Source: Hypoxylon rubiginosum (taxonomy: Eukaryota > Ascomycota > Sordariomycetes > Xylariales > Hypoxylaceae). From it: a stretch of 64,000 nt of DNA. A program made the position numbers and the translations under genes. Position 1 is the stretch's first letter. Every line of letters starts with the position of its first letter. Positions 10,804 through 22,502 of the stretch are shown in pieces. The notes under the pieces are model-generated. The model was not told the DNA's origin and ran no database searches. It worked only from the letters and a program-made list of their open reading frames with translations. The DNA lies in NCBI GenBank assembly GCA_902806565.1, contig CADCXA010000016.1, positions 372,001-436,000 on the forward strand, read 5' to 3'.

Positions 10804-11651
10804 GAGTCCAGCCACAGCCAACCTAAGCTCTGATTGGCTAGCCACATCTAGGTGTACGGACGAAGAATTCTTCGTAGAATCATTTAATCTTTTCCATTAC
10901 CGCTTAAAAAGATTAATAATTTATATAGCTTGATAGAGCTCGTTTTGCGTGACCTTTTGATACCATTTGCATCTTTATAGACCTTGTTGCGATAGAATCG
11001 CAAAGGAAAAGGTTGAAAAGTGCGGGGCGATTCTAAGTATCTGATTGGCCGGTGGAATTGTGGCAGTACTAATGAAATAAAGAGAAGTTGAAGTTGATGG
11101 CTGTCTCTTACGCACATCAATGGCGAGGCAGTTCTGCTGTAGAAAAATGAGCTGAGTAGACCCACATTGTATAATAAGACACGCTAAAGCTGCCAGTTCC
11201 TAGCGCTTGGCTTGGCTTGGCTACACGAGCTGTTGTACTCCGCCTTGTAAATTACATACTTTGGTACCTTGAGAATAGACATTATGCATCTAACGATCAG
11301 ACTCCCTCAATTTCAGTTAGTGTTATCTGGCAAGTCGGCCGTGGCCTATGAGCCATAGGGGAAATTTAACATTTTTCAACTACAACTCGGCCTCATCTAA
11401 AACTCGACGACTTTATGCATCGTCGCCCTCCGTTGGCGTATCAGTTCAAGGGCAGTCGATTGCGCCCTTAGTAACTAACCCTATTGCGATCCATTTTCTT
11501 CGACAGCTATTCGGTTGACAGATTGACACGCATACGCCCTCGATGGCCCGTGCTAGTTGCTGATTTTCCTTCGACCATCACTCCTTTCCACGTCCATCCT
11601 TTACCCGAGCATTCTGTAATATCCTGATTTGGGCGACAATCTCGATTCACG

Positions 11652-12799
11652 ATGGCGCGCCCTCTGGGGCCGGTCCGTCTACGGAGGACAAACTACCTTA
11701 CACTGTGTATCGGCGCGATTCTCTGTCTCTTCATAATCTACTTCCTCTCCCATACTGGCTCCAGTTCGCAAACCACCAACGCGACTCGACCTCCTACTCG
11801 TAAACCCGCCGCTAAGTCGAGTCTCATCGGCGAAAGACCACCTGTTCGACGCTTCAACTTGAACAATGTCACAATTACTCCCGACCCCATTGGCAATCGA
11901 GAGGCTGTCTTGATTCTGACACCAATGGCGCGTTTCTACCAAGAGTATTGGGACAATCTTCTAAAACTACAATATCCTCACGACCTCATTACGCTGGGTT
12001 TCATTCTGCCAAAGACTAAGGAGGGAAATGCGGCGACAACTGCGCTACAGGCCCAGATCACCAAGACGCAAAAAGGTTCCGCGAAGGATCGCTTCAGGGG
12101 CGTAATCATCGAGCGACAGGACTTCGACCCTCCGCTATCGTCACAAGACGAAAGCGAGCGACACAAGATGGAGAACCAGAAGGCGAGACGCGCCTCCATG
12201 TCTAGGGCACGCAACTCGTTGCTCTTTACTACGCTAGGAGCCGACACGTCGTGGGTGTTGTGGTTAGATTCCGACATCGTCGAAACGCCGCCTACTTTAA
12301 TACAAGATCTTGCAGCACATGATAAACCCATCATCGTACCGAATTGCTACCAGAGATATAATGATCCGACAACAGGAAAAGCCGCGGAACGACCATACGA
12401 CTTCAACAGCTGGCAAGACAGCCCGACTGCGCAAGAGATCGCCAATAAGATGGGCCCTGATGATATTATCCTAGAAGGATATTCCGAAATGGCGACATAC
12501 CGAGCATTGATGACCTACATGTTTGAAATTAACGGTCAAAAGAACATGGAAGTGGATCTGGATGGCGTAGGCGGCACCGCCTTGCTAGTAAAGGCAGATG
12601 TTCATCGTGACGGTGCCATGTTCCCGCCCTTCCCGTTCTATCACCTAATCGAGACGGAAGGATTCGCAAAGATGGCAAGGAGATTAGGCTGGCATGCTAC
12701 GGGACTGCCCAACTATAAGGTACGAATACCCACCCGATTGCAATTTCGGGAGCGCGCATGGCTGACGTTTAACTACAGGTATACCATTACAACGAATAG
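11652..12799 (+). CDS. MNN9: mannan polymerase / alpha-1,6-mannosyltransferase subunit (GT62, MNN9-like)
   Basis: Golgi glycosyltransferase of the ANP1/MNN9/VAN1 family, which extends the alpha-1,6-mannose backbone of N-glycans using GDP-mannose. Two exons, 11652-12719 and 12779-12799, give 362 aa. The second exon adds only VYHYNE and a stop; reading through the intron instead would give an unconserved tail. Residues 1-10 are cytosolic and about 13-33 form the signal anchor. The catalytic DxD motif is in WVLWLDSDIVETP (Asp206, Asp208). The conserved EVDLDGVGGTALLVKADVHR and FPFYHLIETEGF blocks follow. Length and the MARPLGPVRLRR opening fit MNN9 better than ANP1 or VAN1, but the paralogue choice is inferred. 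Confidence 0.9.
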
Positions 12800-13520
12800 A
12801 GGAGGGAGCTCGAATGCGATTCGAAACGCGTTTTTTGCCATAACGAACATTTGTAATCTGTCACGAGTCTCGGAACATTGCATTTTGGAGATGAGGAGTT
12901 TAACCTGCCGTGTTTGCGACGAGGAAGGCATGCGTTGCCGCAAAACGACCCGGCGGCTGTCACAGTTTGGGGGGAGAAAAGGCATTTTTTCCTGTAGATA
13001 TTCTTTTCAGCATCACAGGACGGGGATCATTGTTCCAACACTGTTACACCTGGCAAAGGGAAACCCAATGGGGCGGTGTTACGGCAATATAACGGAACCG
13101 GGCTGAACGGCTTTTAGACACGTTTGAGAAATCATATAGCAAGAGTGAATGGTCCCCTTCCCGTAACCCTGTCGAGATATCGACATGTAACCAACTATCA
13201 TCAAAGTAAGGTGACAGTAGTTCAATGTCGAGGTCATATATCAGAGGCGGCGGCGGCAGCAGCCCGAGATATAGATCTTGTATTCCAATAAACGCCCGCA
13301 CCGTGTATTGCTCTCCCAAGTCCATACACAACGCCTATGCCAATTTATTCGCTATCCATACCAATGTTGACAGCCCCCCTTTTAATCTTAAGCCTTGTTT
13401 GCCTTCCCATTATATTATTCGTGGTTTGTAGTGTATATCGCCATCGAGGCCCCCCCTTTTTAATCTTTGCTTTCAGAACCCGACGGAGCCGCTTGTAAAC
13501 GTGTTGTTACGTTATCCCCG
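12800..13520. other. convergent 3' spacer
   Basis: Spacer between the 3' ends of the MNN9-like gene and PEX4. The plus-strand frame continuing to 13106 is intron and UTR read-through. A ggcggcggcggcagcag stretch lies at 13246-13262. Confidence 0.45.
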
Positions 13521-14151
13521 CTACCGCCCCTCGTACCGGCCGCCCTCGTCGCGGCACCAGAACTCGACGAGGCGGCGGGCGCCGAGGGCGTCGCCCTGGC
13601 GGAGGAGGGCGGCGACGTCGACGTTGAGGGGGCTGTCGGTCTCGGGGCAGCTGAGCAGCAGCCGGACGGCCCGCACGCACTCGAGCACCGTGTACGCCGG
13701 CGTCCACTTGTCCTTCAGCAGGTCCAGGCAGATCTCGCCCCCCCGCAGCGCCACGTTGGCGTGCACCACCGGCGTCCGGAACGCGATCTTGGGCGGGTGC
13801 AGGGGGTACGACGCCGGTATTATGATGTCTAAGAGCCACCGTCCTTCTATGTGCGTGCGTGCGGAGCGTCAGCTTTGGGTCGAAAAGACGGGGGAGGGGA
13901 GGGAGGGAGGGAGACGAAGAAGAAGAAGAAGAAGAAGAAGAAGGGAAAAACTAACCATCGTAGCCGCAGCCCACCCCCCTTCCGTTGATCACGGCCTCCC
14001 AGTGGAATAGCTCCTCCTCGCCCACCGGTCCCAGACGCTCGATTCCCGTCTCGCCGGGCGCCTCCTTCTGCCAGGCGGAGATCTCCTTTAGCAGGCGCTT
14101 CGTTGCGTTACGTGAGGACGTTACCGTCGGTGACACCGCTGAAGACGGCAT
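13521..14151 (-). CDS. PEX4: peroxin-4, E2 ubiquitin-conjugating enzyme
   Basis: E2 enzyme that mono-ubiquitinates the import receptor Pex5 at the peroxisomal membrane so it can be recycled. Exons 14151-13956 and 13846-13521 give 173 aa, the usual E2 size. The N-terminal helix (NATKRLLKEISAWQKE) is followed by the core strand FHWEAVINGRG. The junction restores YDEGRWLLDIIIPASYPLHPPK. The active-site cysteine is Cys105 in GGEICLDLLKDKWTPAYTV. The HPN-type position upstream reads HAN. The KDKWTPAYTVLECVRAVRLLL segment points to PEX4 rather than a general E2. The 109-nt intron contains a (GAA)n microsatellite. Codons are GC-rich, especially in exon 2. Confidence 0.88.
13916..13944. repeat. (GAA)n microsatellite in the PEX4 intron
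   Basis: About ten uninterrupted GAA/AAG triplets, directly beside a run of ggga units. The repeat lies inside the 13847-13955 intron, close to the donor on the transcribed strand, so length changes could affect splicing. Confidence 0.85.
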
Positions 14152-15289
14152 CGGGTTTTCTTTCTTTCCCGATTCTCTCGGGAGGAATGAATGAATGAAT
14201 GAATGCTAGCAAAACAATAAAAAGAGAAAACCAATATATCCGGTACCAATCTAGAGTTGGCAACTAATGATAGGAGGGAGGGAACGGAGCGGTGGCGTCA
14301 ATCGGTATGTAACATCTATAGTGGAATACTTGACTAGCGATAATGATAATAAAAATTCCCGGCGCACTTACCTAAGGGGTCCGTGTTTACATGCGGTCCA
14401 GACCGAGGCTTTGGTGGAGCATTCCGGCACTACCTGGTATAAGCATAAAACAGCTCTTTTAATAGAATCTAACACAAGTCTTATTATTACAGTGTTATAT
14501 ACGAAGTATATTGTCCTCACTAAAGGCCAGTAACTCCCATTGGCATCGAAACCTAGTTGCAATGCTTACAACTTATTGGTCACCAACTTGTTCACTTATC
14601 AAATGGCCAAGTGGCTTCAGTCAAGTGTTGAGTGTATATGATGTATGTTCGCTATTATCTGTGTACAAACATGGAGGCTCATGCAGTCCATAATGAGTGA
14701 GCAACGAGCTAGAGCAGGTCATGTATAAACCGACTTGGGGTTCAAAGCATTATCGAACAGCTCCCTCAGATTCTGTCTCCATCAATATCCTCCTCCGGCA
14801 TGCTATGTCCATAGAAATCAGACCTTCAGCCCTCCCCCCTTTTTTTCTTTGCCTAAATGGCCATTCGATTTCTTCGCCTCCTGAAGTAACGAAAACAGAG
14901 TAGGTGGAGCTGAAAGCAACAGCGCCGTCATCGTGAAAATGGCTTGAGATGCCGTCATGCGCTCGTAAAAAAAGGAATTACTGATTGTGAGACTCAACCC
15001 CGGAATTGGGATTCTCGTAGGCGCATAGTCAAATGCAAATCAATTGATTGCGCAAAGTCGTCAGTGATGTTGTCCCAAGGACCGTAGAGGAGCCATCCAC
15101 GCATGTGGAACTCGGTGTCGTGCAGGTAATGAGAGATGCGTGAAAGACATAAAACTTCATTGGATCCGTCAACGATGGGCCCAAGGTGAGGGTTGTGATG
15201 TTGCCCGTCTTCATCCACGTGCGTCCGCTCGGCATGCATATGGATGCCTGCGGACGAAAATTCCAGCCAGGAAATGATCGAGAAGTCAT
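14152..15289. other. gene-free spacer
   Basis: PEX4 promoter on the left and 3' UTR of the 981-aa gene on the right. A (gaat)5 microsatellite is at about 14185-14205. Frames here are short and unconvincing on both strands. Confidence 0.45.
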
Positions 15290-18235
15290 TCAAGACTCAG
15301 TCGACCCTTTCGGCTTCCAAAATTGCATCATCCGGCTAAGACGCTTCGATTTGCTCATCTTGGTCTTCTTCTCGGGCTCAGTATCGCATGGAACTTCCAT
15401 GCTCAACTTACTCCGCTCTCCTCCATGAGCAGTGCTAATTAGTCGGCTTAGACTAACCAGGCTCGACCTTCGGCGGCCGAACGCGGTAGAAGTGAACGAA
15501 GCTGGCCGCTGATCGTGGAACGGCATATTCCTAGGCCGAACACCAGGGATGAAGGAGCTTTCGCGCGTCATAGTCGAGTTGCTACTTGTCAAAGACGGTA
15601 CTTCGACAGATATTCGTACAAGCTCAGGGCCAGGCTCACCCATCAATAATGAGTGGTAGTTATTCTCATCCGTGACCGAGGATGGTGTAGTCGAGATCCT
15701 ATGAGCATCGTAAGACATGGGCGAGCGGGGCGACGGAAATGACGGCGAATAGCTCATTGAGTACGGGGTAGTTGGCACCACAGTGGAGGTAGGGGCCATG
15801 GCACCGTTTACATCTAACGGATCGACCTCACTGTCCATAATCGTGCGAGGAGACGGCATTGCTGAGTCAGGGGCTTCTGAAGTACCCGGGAGAATGATCT
15901 GATGCCCAGATGTGACATAGCCTGGTTCCTCTATTATGACCTCCTCGCAAAGACCGTTCGTACCGTTCTCGGTCCTCATCCTGGACCCCGGCCGCTGCAT
16001 TTCAAGGCTTGACCCACTCCCTTTACGCTTTACCGAGGCGACGGCTTGCTGAGTGTCACTGGAGCCGGCCTTGATGGGCTCATGTTCTTGAGTTGGAGTC
16101 GAAGCTGCATCCTCATCACTAGATGATGAGCTGCTATCATCGGCGGAACCCTCTGCGCCGTCAGAGTTAGACGCATCTGATGAAGTTTTAGCGCTCCCAC
16201 GATCCTCATCCTCCTCGTCCTCTTCGAATACGTCTGCCATGGTTGAAGAGCTGCCGAATCGGTGAATGCCGAATCGCACAGCTTCGAAAGGAGGCATCTC
16301 AGGAGCACTCTCGGCACGGCGGTGATAATGCATTCCTGGACCACTGAAGCCTCTCAAACCGGCAGCGCTGTGAAGCTGACGTTTTGGCGCAACACCAGCC
16401 CTTTGGGCCTCGTCCCATTGTGGATCGCGGGATAAAGGAGTATTAAACGGGCCAAGTGCTGCATCAAGATCAATCATGGGATAAGGAAAATCATCGTCAT
16501 GCTCTCGACCGGGTTCCGCGGTCGCTAGCTCGGCTAGAGATTGAGTCGGTCCAGTAATCATGACCGTAGGCGCTATGGGCGCTTCAGATGCTTCAAGAAG
16601 ATTATCATCCGCGCTCTCAGTCATGAGAGCCTGTTGCAAAGGCGGGGTTTGCGAGCGTCGACGCTTCGACTTAGCTTTCTGAGAACGCGATTTCGATTTG
16701 CGAGTGAGAATAGAGCCGGCCCATGATCTGACCTTTTTCTGCTTCTTCTTTCTTCCGGAAGCCTTCACGTCACCTGAATGAGATATACCAGCCACTATTT
16801 TTGGCTCATGTTCGGCTTCTCCCAATGGGCTTGCGGACTCTGCATTCTTGTCTTGCGTTTCAGATGAACTTGAGCTGTCCGGCCTAGTTCTTGTTGGTGA
16901 ACTAGCAGTTATGAAGGGTTCCAAGCTGAAAAACGACCATCGTTTAGGAGTCTTCGAGGGACTCGGAGTGGCAGGCGCCTCAAAGCTCCCCTGAGGGAGG
17001 GCTGTTAGTAATGTAATCGAGTTGCGTCGGCGCGGCGATGGGGAATTTCCATCAAGCACATGGAGGCTTGGGGTTCGCTCCAATATGGCACCTGCAGTAC
17101 TAGGACGGGAATCATTCTTCGAGCGAGAAGCAGGGTTGCCTGCCAGACTAGGCAAGTCATGATCTGCAGACGGAGGGATCGTTGCTGAAACAACAGACGA
17201 TAGACTCCCTGATACTCTATGGCCAGGGCGAACTGTCAAAGTACTCGACGTGTCGGTTGAAACCAATGACAACGGACGCGGTATAAACTCGAGGGTATCA
17301 GAAAACCCAACCCTTGTCCGTGCTGTTGGCTTGGGCGGCGAGCTTGGCTGCGATACAGGCTGGGTGTTGATCTCCTGGATTTCCTCTTCCTTTGTCTGCT
17401 GGGGAGCTGGCTCAGTCCTGGGAGGTTCGATATTCGGCTCAGGAAAAGTGCGACATCTATCATCAAAATCGGCCGGGCTGCTAGGTGCACTATTACCTCT
17501 CAGCGTAGGCGAGTTGTTGGGCTTGAGTATCATAGTCAGATCGTGGCTCGAGATCGCGCCTGAACGACGATGGACGTGCCCCCTCCTAGGCTGTCCCTCT
17601 GTAGGTGACAGTTTGGGCGACGCAAATCCACCTTCTGATCTGGTCGGACTTGTACTCATCACAGATATCGATTCCCCTGCCTTGAGCTTGCCGCCTACGA
17701 ATTCGCTCCCGCCGCGACGATGCCCAGTGCGGTTTGGAATTATGCGCGGCGATTGTGGAGAAAGCGGAGGACTGAGCAAAGATTCGTCGGGTGCAAGAGT
17801 TGCGCCAGGATTGAACGAAAAGTCGGGCAAGGCCGGAGATCTGGTAGGTCGACTAGCAGTGTCCGGGCTAAGATTGACGACCCCTGGGTTGAAACTAAAG
17901 TCGGGCAAAGCAGGCGATCGAGACGAGCGAGTTGCCGTCTCGCCTCCCAAGTCTAACGTTCGGCTCTGAAGCTCTATGGCGGACTGAGGTCGCCGTCCTG
18001 TCGACCTAGAGAATGACGAGGGTGCTGAAGACGAAGAGGGGCGCGATGGGAAAACAAATGGCGGGTTTGGGGGAGGCAAGTTGATGCGCGGAGAGGGCTG
18101 GGGACTTGAAGCATCAGATTGATTGGTGTCGTCGTCCTGAAGTCCTGGAACACAAAGCTGGTGTGTTGGGACATCGTTCACTCCACCTATTGTGGCGGCC
18201 TCGGTGAGGAGAGCGGCAGCAAATGCGGTCGCCAT
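15290..18235 (-). CDS. large disordered Ser/Pro-rich protein, unknown function
   Basis: Single 981-aa frame starting at the ATG at 18235. It is almost entirely low-complexity, rich in Ser, Pro, Thr, Arg and acidic patches, with dozens of SP/TP sites (SPQPSPRINLPPPNPP, SPALPDFSFNPG repeated twice). An acidic stretch (FEEDEEDEDRGS) is followed by Ser runs. Basic clusters resembling nuclear signals occur in the middle (GRKKKQKKVRSWAG and KSKRRRSQTPP) and at the C-terminus (KKTKMSKSKRLSRMMQFWKP). Similar fungal proteins are, as I recall, labelled 'cell wall proline-rich' by automatic pipelines, but I see no signal peptide, so that label looks unsupported. A phosphoregulated scaffold is possible; no function is assigned. 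Confidence 0.75.
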   Translation of the reverse strand: MATAFAAALLTEAATIGGVNDVPTHQLCVPGLQDDDTNQSDASSPQPSPRINLPPPNPPFVFPSRPSSSSAPSSFSRSTGRRPQSAIELQSRTLDLGGETATRSSRSPALPDFSFNPGVVNLSPDTASRPTRSPALPDFSFNPGATLAPDESLLSPPLSPQSPRIIPNRTGHRRGGSEFVGGKLKAGESISVMSTSPTRSEGGFASPKLSPTEGQPRRGHVHRRSGAISSHDLTMILKPNNSPTLRGNSAPSSPADFDDRCRTFPEPNIEPPRTEPAPQQTKEEEIQEINTQPVSQPSSPPKPTARTRVGFSDTLEFIPRPLSLVSTDTSSTLTVRPGHRVSGSLSSVVSATIPPSADHDLPSLAGNPASRSKNDSRPSTAGAILERTPSLHVLDGNSPSPRRRNSITLLTALPQGSFEAPATPSPSKTPKRWSFFSLEPFITASSPTRTRPDSSSSSETQDKNAESASPLGEAEHEPKIVAGISHSGDVKASGRKKKQKKVRSWAGSILTRKSKSRSQKAKSKRRRSQTPPLQQALMTESADDNLLEASEAPIAPTVMITGPTQSLAELATAEPGREHDDDFPYPMIDLDAALGPFNTPLSRDPQWDEAQRAGVAPKRQLHSAAGLRGFSGPGMHYHRRAESAPEMPPFEAVRFGIHRFGSSSTMADVFEEDEEDEDRGSAKTSSDASNSDGAEGSADDSSSSSSDEDAASTPTQEHEPIKAGSSDTQQAVASVKRKGSGSSLEMQRPGSRMRTENGTNGLCEEVIIEEPGYVTSGHQIILPGTSEAPDSAMPSPRTIMDSEVDPLDVNGAMAPTSTVVPTTPYSMSYSPSFPSPRSPMSYDAHRISTTPSSVTDENNYHSLLMGEPGPELVRISVEVPSLTSSNSTMTRESSFIPGVRPRNMPFHDQRPASFTSTAFGRRRSSLVSLSRLISTAHGGERSKLSMEVPCDTEPEKKTKMSKSKRLSRMMQFWKPKGSTES

Positions 18236-21200
18236 CTTCTTTTGAGCCGCTCCGCGGCGAGGGACGGAGCAGAGGCTAGATGCGGAGGGATATCATAGAG
18301 TGTCGTCTGAATATCGTACCGGTGGGAAGACAATGGGACCGAAAAGGTTACTTGGACATAACAATTTAGCGATGCGCAAGGACAATGTCGCAGGAGACCG
18401 CCTAGAGAGATCTCAAAAGTCAGTGCTCATTATAATAAACCCTCACGTATTGAAGGCAGCAACGCTGGTGAGATTGAAGCGTATGATAATCGAGTCGTAC
18501 CTCTTCCTAGGCTGAAGGTGGACGGTCTTTGCGGGTCGGTCGGGGTCAAAACAACGGTGCGGGTTGACTGTTGTTTTCTTGTTTTGCACTCAATAAATTG
18601 GCCGCAAAACAACCAAAATAAGGCAAATGCAAGATAAGGGAATTGGGAAAGAGAATTTTCAAAGGAGCGGACGGCCAAGACCAGAGCAAATCTTAAGGAA
18701 AAGACTTGCTTCTGGAATTGAGCCAGAAGTTGGTGGTGTTGAATGAGGGTCGAGGGTTGGGAGTGGGAGGGTTGAGGGTCGAAAGAGGTGGAGGAGTTTC
18801 GTAGTAGTAAAAGGATTTGAGGAGACCGCTAGGAAGGTTGTAGACGTTGCTTGGGAAGATGGAGGTGTGAAAGTCGAAAAGCCACTGTTAGGCTTAGGCC
18901 TTTGGCTATTGGATGATTGAGCTGGACGGGCCTTAGTGGACCGTGCGGTGCGATTTGTCTTAAACGCTGCACTTGCACTGTACGTAATAAGTAATAAGGA
19001 TCTCAGGGCTTGCAGGGAGTCAGGGACGGGGGTATGGGGCTACGGGGGGATAATGAGATAATGAAGAGAACCTTGGAAGTACATGCACCCGCTGCAGACA
19101 CTAACCAGGTACATGCCACTTATACGCACATATTGTGCCGTGTCTAATAACATTTAAGATGTGTTTGAATCCTTAAAATGACGAGAAAATCTTCTCACAT
19201 TCGCATCAATTAGAGAAAGTTGATTATTTCATGCCTCGCGTAGTTATGTGTAGCTGCTTAGCTCTCGTCTTTTCCATCTTTTTCCATCTTTCTAACTTTT
19301 AATTTTAATATTTAAACATGAGAGACCCAGACATACTGACCATATACTGACCATACTGACTCGAGCTGGTGTATACAAACGGTCGATAATGCAAAGCTTC
19401 TCGATTCCTCTACCAGTTCTACCTACTGGATTACTGGATCAAGGATGTCTGTCCTATTACGAGTCTGCGAGTACACACTTAACACTACATGCACCGAGTG
19501 TACACGATCTGCAGTCACACCGAGGGGAATGCCTCTCCGTGAGGGTCCCTGCAGAAAGATTGCGCCTAGACTACTTAAGTAAGATACATTACACGACGGT
19601 TGCCCAGAAAATCGTAATTCCCCGTAAGAGGGCGGTGTTTCGACCAGTCAGCCAGTGACCATAACAGCCATAGTCATACGTGCACACATCCACACGTAGA
19701 ATTTACCTACATGTAGGCATACGTATATGAGGTATACATACATACAGCCGGTAGCTAGATGCAGACTCGAATGATATTCCGACTGGCTCATAACCTCACG
19801 ACCAGAACTTGAAAGACACGACGAACCACAGCTACGACTACTACATATGTACATATATGTATGTACGGCCACGACTACGACAACGAATATGCTACTTTTT
19901 GTCGTCTACGAATTGTTTGAGGCTCGTGCTTGGTATGACGAGGGAAAAAAGTCGTGGAGATTGAAAATGTTATCTGCCATTCCAAACACTGAGCATTCAT
20001 CTGATTTTGTCGACAGTATTAAATATCCTCCACATTACGAACAACATATACAAGTGCCGCTAACTTGCAGGTGCTGAATTATTATTACGATGCGCAAAGT
20101 TCACTGAAGGAAATACTGACTTCCCTGGTAGTTAGTTACCTAGGTAGTTAGTTAGTTAGTTAGTTGCTTTACCTTACAGAAGCAAATGACGAATAGCAAG
20201 TGGCTTAGTTATTCTCCGTGACCCTCTCTCGTGATCTCTATTCACCTGGCTGCCTGGGCAATCAGACGGAAAACAAACCAAAAGAAGAAAAAAACCAACC
20301 CCTGAGAGTGGTGGTTCCTGTGAACCCCTGAACACTATCTTCAGCATCTTGGAGACCCTGGAAATTATGCATCTACGTGTACATAGTTACAGTAGCTAGC
20401 CCGCGTATTCGATGGCCGCTTTCCTCTTTAGGATGTAGTCTGTGAAGCCCTCGGATTTCCCCTGCAGCGATCTTATCCCTTTTTGGTATCGCGACATGCA
20501 ACCTGGGTTTTCCCACCTTCGCTTTTGCTCTGTCGCATTTGCGGCTGGATGGTCTTCATTCTATGATATTTCACCGTGAATGAGGCCGTAAATGCTTATA
20601 ATAAAGTCGGCTTATCAATAGTTCTCTAAATAATGTCAATTGGTTTCCTACCTAGATATGTACCTACCTAGGAGGTATGTATAATAGTATTGACATCGGT
20701 ATCTTGTCAAGTTCTAGCATATCAAAACCATCCGAAGAAGCAAACCCACGAACAAACGAACAAACGACAAACGAGGGGCACGCAATATGTATGTACAAAA
20801 TAGGTCAAGCTAATGATACCTTCATCCCACGCATGTCAGGTCGGCCACCTTAGCGCAGAGCAAGCAGCCGGCTTGACCGTAGGCGACGATTTGCATACCT
20901 TACATATGTAGATACCATCCCAGATGTGCATACATGCTGCAAGCCCGTAAGCAGCCGTCGCATCTGGCTCTCATGGTTCGCAGCCAACCAAGTCCAACGA
21001 ATCCGGGGCGCTCAGATAACTTTGCATAAGCCTGTGGGTATTTGGCCGGATAAAGAGTAGTCGATCTTGTTGTTAGGTCGCAAATTTTACGGGCGTCCTA
21101 CTCCATTTAGACGTCCTAAAAGGATTTGGGACGTTTTGGTTCTCGCTGTTGGCAGGTAGAAGCAAGCTGAAAACAATCATCAGCTATCAATAATTCATCT

Positions 21201-22502
21201 CCGATGCTATCTACTATGTAATCTAGTTGTAGCTAAGAATATCGCAGCCGCCAGCAAACGAACAAGTAATCTCGCCTCTAACATTCTTACCTAGGTAATA
21301 ACAAGCCGCCAGGTTTAGCAAGACTGTCCTGTCCCATCTGGAGCCGCGTGAAACAAAATGACATAACCGAACCTAGGTAGTATACGCGTGTTGCCGGCGT
21401 TGCTGGCGTTGCTGGCGTTGCTGGCGGCTATGCCTAAGCCTCATTCTCCACGTTGTGTGTAATTCGGGATACGGATACGGAGTCCTGTCTGCCTCTATAT
21501 ACGTCCTACCTCCTAATGTAGGTAGGATGTACGTATGCTAGATCGGCTAGTCGGGTACATACAGTTTTTGCGATGATTGCCGGGCGCCGGGGATGAGGTC
21601 TTGGCTCTTGGGGGTCAAGTGATAACTGATGAACAAGCAGACAAGTTTGAACCCAGCAGCCCAGCGACCAACTCTTCCCAGTCTTCAGCGGGTTCAGCAG
21701 GTTTATTGGATCTTCTGTGGGGGATCCTTACATGGTACCTCGTGATATTCTAAGCCCCAAGGCCCCTAGGACCCCTAGGACTGGCTTGGTTAGTTCAACC
21801 GAAATCGTATTGTATGCCGAAAACAGGTCATGAATCTCATCTACATACCTAGGCTAGGCATAGGTAGGTACTATGTATGATGACAGCCTCGCCCGATGCC
21901 CTGTTACTTTAGTTGTGATGAGCCCTAAATTCGCGACAAGCCCTCGGACAATGTTTAATATGGTCGGGTATTAGCGTTACATAACATCCTCTTCTGTGTT
22001 TTGAGAAAAGAGTCACAGTTTACGAAGTTTCAATGTTGTTCATGTTGAAGTTACTCAGCAGGAACCAGTAGAACGGGAAAGGCGTAAAATGACCGACTCG
22101 AGAAGCCTTGAGATTTTCTGTTTCAAGTTTGAGCAAATCAGATTTAATTAGACACGTCATTGGTTAAACATCCCCGGTCCTCCTGTTCCTGTTCCTGTCC
22201 CTGTCCCTCCAAGGTTGAAAATCCAGGGGACCACCCGGGGAGGTACTTAGGTACATAGAATCTGCGGTCATCAATTACTGGAAAATTGTTAATCCATTTT
22301 TCATTCCGCCTTTTTACTTTTGCAGAGTTCACTGTGTGGGACCGGCTGCATCTTTAATTTTCTATCGCAAGACTGTTCAAGCTGCCTTCACCGATAATAT
22401 GCGCGCATCCTAATCAACAGGTCGCCAGAAATAATACGAAACCGTATTCGTAGTATCGAATAACCGCGCATATCATCATTGTTCAATTTCGTCCAAGCCA
22501 AT
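18236..22502. other. 4.3-kb gene-free tract
   Basis: The largest gap in the window, between the divergent 981-aa gene (-) and CGR1 (+). Frames are short, with no family resemblance. The left 600 bp is promoter and leader of the 981-aa gene. The rest is AT-rich with many short palindromes of the CCTAGGTA type (for example near 20139, 20665, 21291, 21371 and 21845) and a 9-bp tandem repeat at 21390-21425. A non-coding RNA cannot be excluded from sequence alone. Confidence 0.5.
21390..21425. repeat. 9-bp tandem repeat (gttgctggc)x4
   Basis: Four adjacent copies; the first has one difference (gttgccggc). It lies in gene-free DNA. Confidence 0.9.

Larger units (their letters stand above)
8572..11651. 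other. 3-kb gene-free, repeat-rich tract
   Basis: No coding region is supported; frames on both strands are short or low-complexity. The part near 8572 is the promoter and 5' leader of the minus-strand gene. Further right are several short tandem repeats (9209-9232, 9371-9400, 9591-9620, 10251-10290), a CACC-rich block (10577-10745) and a GC hairpin (10768-10803). The right end is the MNN9 promoter. Confidence 0.55.

Noticed and set aside
10454..10845. Overlapping frames across the CACC-rich tract
   Set aside because: Translations are pure low-complexity (His/Pro or Gly/Val/Trp) created by the repeat.
12720..13106. Plus-strand continuation of the MNN9-like frame to 13106
   Set aside because: Splicing at 12720/12778 yields the expected VYHYNE ending; the read-through tail is not family-like.
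13467..13839. Open frames on both strands overlapping PEX4 exon 2
   Set aside because: Shadows of the GC-rich PEX4 coding sequence.
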